From positions 498,501 through 562,500 of the forward strand of contig JAKIMF020000001.1 in the NCBI GenBank assembly GCA_022605425.2: DNA of 64,000 bases, written 5' to 3'. This DNA comes from Hamiltosporidium tvaerminnensis. Lineage: Eukaryota > Microsporidia > Dubosqiidae. Each line of letters starts with the position of its first letter. Position 1 is the stretch's first letter. Below are positions 58,801-64,000 of this stretch, one piece after another. The notes beneath the pieces were generated by a model. The model was not told the origin of the DNA and did no database searches. It worked only from the letters and a program-made list of their open reading frames with translations. The translations under genes were made by a program, and so were the position numbers.

Positions 58801-59938
58801 TAAGGAGACCTTTATTGTAATATATATTTATTAAAAAAATAATAGAAATGTTAATTCATAAATCAGAAGAAATGCAAAATGTATTAAAAAACAGTTGAAA
58901 TCGAAAATGAATTCTATTTGATTAGGCTTCCCATTTATTTTCTAAGATATAGCTTTTAAAATCTGACTTTCGTAGAAATATATTTTCACCATTCTTTGAA
59001 GAAAAATAAACTATAAATATAAATTTGGTTAAGCTTAAATAATTTGGCAAGATAATTAACTTATATTTAATTGCTTTTGTACGTATATCAAAGTGTAATG
59101 AAAGGTTGCAGTCGTAAAGCATACCACATTTAATACCAGAAAAATTAATTATAAATAATAATATAAATATTGCCTTATGCTAAATCATGAAACATACCTT
59201 GTTCACTCAAGTTAGAAGACAGGCGCCTAGGGAGTACAAAAAACACACTTTTTAGAACCCGGAAAAAATCAGGTAGTAGATTGTAATAGTTGATATGATA
59301 TCCAAAGGTTTAGATAAAGTGCATGTAACTCGCAGAGGCGTATATTATTTCGAAGTTTATTAGGCTCAAAAAGTGTGGATAAAGTAGGAATACTGGTTTA
59401 TTTAGAAAAAAACTGCGTTTTGTTGGCAAATCACGCGCCAGCAATGCAAATTAACGAACCATGTCCTACTATTCCGATTAAAGAATTGTTTGACATATTA
59501 TTTTGTTGAAAATCTTAGCAAATTACTATTATAGCAGGTAATGACAGTGTGCAGTTATCTATGCCAAACATAGAATTCATCAATATCGAGCAAAAAACTC
59601 TAATTTTTCAATTTTTAAAGAAGTTGATATATATCAAATAAAAATTCTAATTGTTTTATATATGCTTGAAAATAGACAGTATTTAGCTCTAAAGCTTTCT
59701 ATAGTAAAATTAAAATTTAAAATTCAATTTCGGATTTATTGGAGTGATTCATTAAAATTATTTTTGTTTAATTATACAAGGGAATATGCTATACCATCTC
59801 GAATTGATCTTTTATCAACGACTTGAGAATTATTCTTTAAATTTATGTTGATTCATTGATAAGATGTACAATTAACTGAATAATATATTTCTCAAGCGCA
59901 AAAATTAAAAAAAACCTAAGGATACTTTTTTTCGGAAC
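55881..59938. other. Gene-free AT-rich outer part of right arm
   Basis: Counterpart of 1-4,070. Only ORFs of about 60 codons are present, none recognised. Confidence 0.6.
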
Positions 59939-59992
59939 AAATATATAAGTAAAATCAACTTGAACCATGTTTTTTGCTTAGAAATATCCAAA

Positions 59993-60253
59993 ATGTTTAA
60001 ATTTATTAGTTTTTTCTTTCAAAAAATATCAAAGAATTTAAAATGTTTCATTGATAAAATTTTTGAAGCAGAAATGTATAGAATATTTACTTTATATCAA
60101 AAAATATTAAACCAACGAAAATCCATCAAACTTAGAAAATACTTTGAGAATACTCGGAATATCGAAACAGGACAAATGTATTATGCGCTAGAAAAAAGAT
60201 TAATAAAAAAAACAAAAATACTCACTTTAAAACATTACCCATTGGATTATTAA
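59993..60253 (+). CDS. Possible small protein of 86 residues, unknown
   Basis: From the ATG at 59,993 the peptide is basic and rich in Lys, Ile and Phe, with an aromatic N-terminus (MFKFISFFFQKI). It matches no family I know. It lies immediately outside the matched part of the right arm. There is no CCC signal. It may be spurious. Confidence 0.25.
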   Translation: MFKFISFFFQKISKNLKCFIDKIFEAEMYRIFTLYQKILNQRKSIKLRKYFENTRNIETGQMYYALEKRLIKKTKILTLKHYPLDY

Positions 60254-61900
60254 AAACTATTGTTACTTTCTTATGTGTTTTGTTTCCAAGCAAATTCATA
60301 GATTAGCTTACATTCGATAAAATAAATTATAAACTCTTTTATACTTCGAATTGGGTTAATATTGCCAAAAAAAGAGTCTTTTGAGAGAACTATTAGTATT
60401 CCTACCATCAAATTATTAAATTATTTTTGAATCATAAATTATATATGTGCTAAAAATAAAAATATTTCTGTAGTTTTTAAACAACAAATTTCGCAGATAA
60501 GCATAGAAATACTTCTTTAGGAATTTGTAATTTTAATGATACCTATCTTAATTATTATTTTATATACCTTTCTTATATAAAGAAAGTAACCATGTTTCAA
60601 ATGAAATTCTCTGGGTTGTAGGTATTTTTTGAGGTAACCAATGGAGTTTCGAGGAATCAGATATTTATATTAACTTAGATCTCGGTTAATTTTAGAAAAA
60701 AATATAAAGTGTGCTACAGTTTTAAAAGAATGTTGTATTTTTTTAAAAAATGTTATATCATTAACTCTTTATTTTATCGAAATTGGGATCAAAAAATGGC
60801 CCAGTTAGAATATTTTAAAACATATCTTCTTATCTCTTCGTCCTTTGTTATTCACATTCGATAAAATTAAAAAAAAAGAAATGATTGGTTCATAATTAAA
60901 AAAAACTGCATCTAAATTATGATTTATTGGTTAAAATCTCCTTTAAAACTTTATAATCAAATTTAATTTTTAATTTGTGCCGTTTGGCACTGGGGGCTTG
61001 GTCTATACATTAAATTTTATCTTTGATCAAAGGAAACATATTATATTCAATTTCTATTCTATTTTACTTTTATATTTACCATTAAAACAAAATACGTCGT
61101 GCTTAAATATTTTGTAGGTCCGACGCCTCTAGAAATAGATTTCTTTATTAAAAGCGTTAGATACACATTCAAGTTACCTGGTTATTAGCCAGGTTTTTCG
61201 CTATCTTAGTGATACGCGAAGTATATTCAGTTTTGTTTCTAGTTTATTGACAATATAGTATGTTGGCTAATTATCAGCTTTTTAATTTTATATTTCACAA
61301 AAACATCCTTCTGAAAAACAACTAAGTTAACTCTTCTCTATTTCTCTGAAAAGAAGACGATACCAATGATTTCAAAGCTTTTAAAGTTTATTCTATTCTC
61401 GACGTCGCAGATTCTTTTCAATAAAGTTCATGATATTTTCTTACAGGAATTACATAGTGGAAACGGTGTACGTCTCTATATTACAATCTAACGAAATCTT
61501 ATTTTTCACATTAAGGCACTTTATATAAATCTGACTTTAAAAATATCGTTAAATTTAAAACTAGGAATGGTCCGTAACAAGAATTATGAGAGTAAAGCCT
61601 TAAACATGAACATTCTAGGTTAGATTATATATGAATTATTCTTTTTTAAATGTACTACCACTTTACTCGAAAACTTAAAGTTAGACCCGAAAGAAAAATA
61701 AATTTAAACTAATATTAAAAAAATACAGTTTAAAGAATATATGACAATAATTTATATGTTTTAAAAGCAATGAGTCTTTGAAATAATTATGTGGTTATAG
61801 ACATGCAAATGAACAACTAATCTTGAGAAAATTTCCTTTTTGTACTTAAGATTTCTTTCACTTTTTTTTCTTAAATATTTACTAAAAATTTAAAGATATA
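60254..61900. other. Intergenic stretch with two small hairpins
   Basis: Perfect short hairpins lie at 60,977-60,990 (GTGCC, loop GTTT, GGCAC) and 61,176-61,194 (ACCTGG, 7-base loop, CCAGGT, then Ts). No gene is seen. Confidence 0.4.
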
Positions 61901-62978
61901 TTAAAATTTTAATTTATTTAATACTTTAATGTCAAAGACGAAATGATATTGTCTTACCGAATATGATTTCACTTTCGTTAGAGATTCTAGCTTTACATCT
62001 TCAAAATATTTTAATAGATGATCTTTAATTTTAGAAAAATAACTTTCTGTTTCATTTTTTTCTATTACTTTATGAAAATGAATAGTACCGGTATTCTTCA
62101 AAGCAATCACTGCATATTTGATACCCTCAAAAGGGCATGGCAAATATCCCATAATAACCCTATCACACTTGTTTATATATAAATCGATAAAAGAACTGTG
62201 ATTACCACAACAAATTGTAATTCTGTTTTGAAGTTTATTAACTTCAATATTTTTTATTAAAGCAATCTGGCTGTATTTGTTTATTTCACATGCAATTCCA
62301 TTACTACTTGGATTATTTAAAAGCAAAGGTATTAAAAAATAACCTATTCCACAATATAAATCAAGTATTGTTTCATTGTCTGTTCTTTGATTTCTCATTC
62401 TTATTCTTTCAGTATTGTTTCCCGAACTAAACATTGTAAAAAATGGATTCCAATAAAAAATAATACCCATTTGTTTCACAGACGTATAAAACTCTTCTTT
62501 TGACACCGAGGAGTAAATAATTTCATGAACTGGTGATCGTTTAATGTTTTTTCTAATATTTCTTTTCAATAGAATAACACTAAAATTTTCTTTTAAGAAA
62601 ATAAATATTGGGTTCTCAAGCAAATCCAAATTATTTATACAACCAATTTCTGTTGTTGTATGGTTTTACGTTTGAAGTATTTTCGATATTTAAAATATCT
62701 CTTAAGAATTTGTTTTTAACTTCACATATATTTATTCGGTTAAATATTTTTAATATAATTGCGTTGCTATACTTTTCATACTTCATATTTATAAGAATAA
62801 AAATGTCGTTTACAAATTTATTTTTAATATTCAATGAAATTTTATGTTTTACAATTAAAACTATCGGATTAACAAATTCTTTTATTTCTATATAATCATA
62901 ATTTTCTGTAACTGCAAGTTCTTTAAAATTTGACAAAAAAAATGCGTAATCTGATTTTTCTAAAATTAAAAATAACAT
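61901..62978 (-). CDS. TRM12: TYW2/TRM12-like tRNA wybutosine-synthesis transferase, apparent +1 frameshift
   Basis: TYW2/TRM12 moves an aminocarboxypropyl group from S-adenosylmethionine onto the tricyclic base at G37 of tRNA-Phe. The C-terminal piece has TMFSSGN, the SAM-binding ILDLYCGIGYF, ACEINKYSQ, and the TYW2-type segment VIMGYLPCPFEGI in place of the Trm5 NLP motif, followed by TIHFHKVIEK. The N-terminal piece (115 residues from ATG at 62,978) ends at a stop within NWLYK. The main frame resumes after a one-base shift near 62,634-62,636 (AAA on the minus strand). Removing one A would join both into about 357 residues. No ATG suits the second piece alone, so this is one gene with a frameshift or sequence error. 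Trm5 is the main alternative. Confidence 0.82.
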
Positions 62979-63639
62979 TTTTTCGGAGAAAAAAGGGATT
63001 AGAATTATTTACAATATAATATTCATTTGAATGTTCGAAAAATTTATGATTTTTTTATTTCGAACTTCGAGGTTTCGGAACATCAGAACTATAATAATGT
63101 GTGCCAAAAAGCATTATATTTATTATAAGCGTATATCCCTTTCAATTTTTGACCAAAATTTAGCATGTTTGCTTCAGCAATTTATAAATCATTACAACAC
63201 TTCGGTTTATAACATATTTCCACATAATTTTATTAATAAATGCCATACCCATTACTTACTACGAGACAATTTTAGTATTTGAAACAAAAAGAGAAATGAA
63301 AAAATAACAATCGACATATGTTGAAGCGATTATAAATGGCAACGTATTTTTCTTATCTTCCTAAAATTCAAAAAAAGTAGGTTACACAACTGACAAATTT
63401 TTTAGAAATTATGTGTCTTAGTGATGAGATAAACTTTTTAACTATAATTCAACAATAATTAAATGTATTTTATGTTCTATTCTTTTAATTCACAATTATT
63501 TTCCATAAAAAGCAATTACGAAAATAGAATCGTATGTACAGAATATTCCAAGGGGGTTTTATCTTAAGTTATCTGAGCGTGTTAAGTCTGAGCATTTGGT
63601 TGGTCTTGATTAATTTTGCGTTATTGGTCTATATTTGTA
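62979..63639. other. Gap upstream of TYW2
   Basis: An 83-codon ORF at 63,031-63,282 has no recognisable motif. Nothing else is seen. Confidence 0.4.
62995..62997 (-). promoter_or_regulatory. CCC-like start signal of TYW2
   Basis: The minus strand has AATCCCTTTT ending about 16 bases before the ATG at 62,978, supporting that start. Confidence 0.4.
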
Positions 63640-64000
63640 ACTAAAATGACGGCACGGACAAATATAATAATTATTTAATTCTATTTGTATCAGATAATCA
63701 TCCGAATATGTTTCGTTCACTTGATGAATTTCTAATATAATCAATTAGCTTCTCAATTAGAAAGCTGCTGGAATTAATGGTATTTACAAATTCTTCATCA
63801 AGAAATCTACAAATCTTAACAAACATCTCTATGTTATTGTAAAGGATATATTTTTAGAAAGTTATCCAGAATCCGATTGGTTTTACTGTTTTCTTACACA
63901 TTAGACACCAAAAAATATTCGGCAAAAAGGCTCTTAAAATAGGGCAATTATTTATATTTTAAACCTTCATAAGTTAACAAGAAAGTGCGTAACAAAAGTC
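63640..64000 (+). mobile_element. Start of the reverse transcriptase of an RLE-type non-LTR element, cut by window end
   Basis: One frame reads SDNHPNMFRSLDEF. After a shift near 63,750 another reads KAAGINGIYKFFIKKSTNLN (from 63,761), DWFYCFLTH, a stop, then NLHKLTRKCVTKV. This is the beginning of a LINE reverse transcriptase domain (the W-K-A-A/P-G-x-D-G motif, with Asn replacing Asp). The frame is already broken, so the element is probably dead. The rest lies beyond the window. Confidence 0.65.

Larger units (their letters stand above)
43018..59938. repeat. Right arm of the large inverted duplication
   Basis: This is the reverse complement counterpart of 1-16,940 and carries the same gene order mirrored. 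The inner edge is near 43,018. The outer edge is at least 59,938, but the true end is unknown because the partner sequence is cut off by the window start. CHL1 is broken here by two one-base insertions, while the 430-residue gene is open, the opposite of the left arm. Confidence 0.97.

Noticed and set aside
61901-62978. Two separate genes for the TYW2 halves
   Set aside because: The second half has only a TTG at its start, and the two halves are consecutive parts of one family.
1-64000. CRISPR array, rRNA or tRNA genes, telomeric repeats
   Set aside because: None was seen by eye. The only tandem repeats are the short units in the Ginger-like element and LINE tails.

Overview
Organism. The window is very AT-rich eukaryotic DNA. 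All recognisable genes are short, intronless and encode compact versions of core eukaryotic proteins: CHL1/DDX11 helicase, TRM112, an SSF1/PPAN Brix protein, a PUF60-like splicing factor, RACK1, TFIIF-beta, KAE1, a ubiquitin-specific protease and TYW2/TRM12. Most start codons have a CCC trinucleotide just upstream, a known microsporidian signal. I infer a microsporidian with a relatively large, transposon-rich genome. The sequence alone does not give the genus.

Layout. Positions 1-16,940 and about 43,018-59,938 are the two arms of one inverted duplication of at least 16.9 kb, separated by about 26 kb of single-copy DNA. From the outside inwards each arm carries: gene-free sequence; a decayed APE-type (RTE-like) non-LTR retrotransposon; the 3' part of a decayed non-LTR element with a restriction-like endonuclease; a gene for an unknown 430-residue protein; the head-to-head TRM112/SSF1 pair; and CHL1. 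The outer ends of the arms cannot be fixed, because homology runs to position 1 of the window. TRM112 and SSF1 are open in both arms. CHL1 is intact only on the left and the 430-residue gene only on the right, so decay is reciprocal.

The single-copy middle (about 16.9-43.0 kb) holds a decayed Ginger-like DNA transposon, the PUF60-like gene, an APE-type LINE remnant, RACK1 (with an apparent +1 frameshift), a membrane-anchored USP-family gene, another LINE 3' end, TFIIF-beta, KAE1 and an RLE-type LINE fragment. Right of the duplication lie a small unknown ORF, TYW2 (also with an apparent +1 frameshift) and the start of another RLE-type reverse transcriptase that runs off the window.

How the genes relate. 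The genes are housekeeping and do not form one pathway. Loose themes are tRNA and ribosome maturation (KAE1, TYW2, TRM112, SSF1, RACK1), transcription and splicing (TFIIF-beta, PUF60-like) and chromosome cohesion or repair (CHL1). Much of the rest is transposon debris or featureless AT-rich sequence. The most unusual signals are the large inverted duplication with reciprocal gene decay, and a roughly 29-residue patch of extreme replacement divergence between the two copies of the 430-residue gene.
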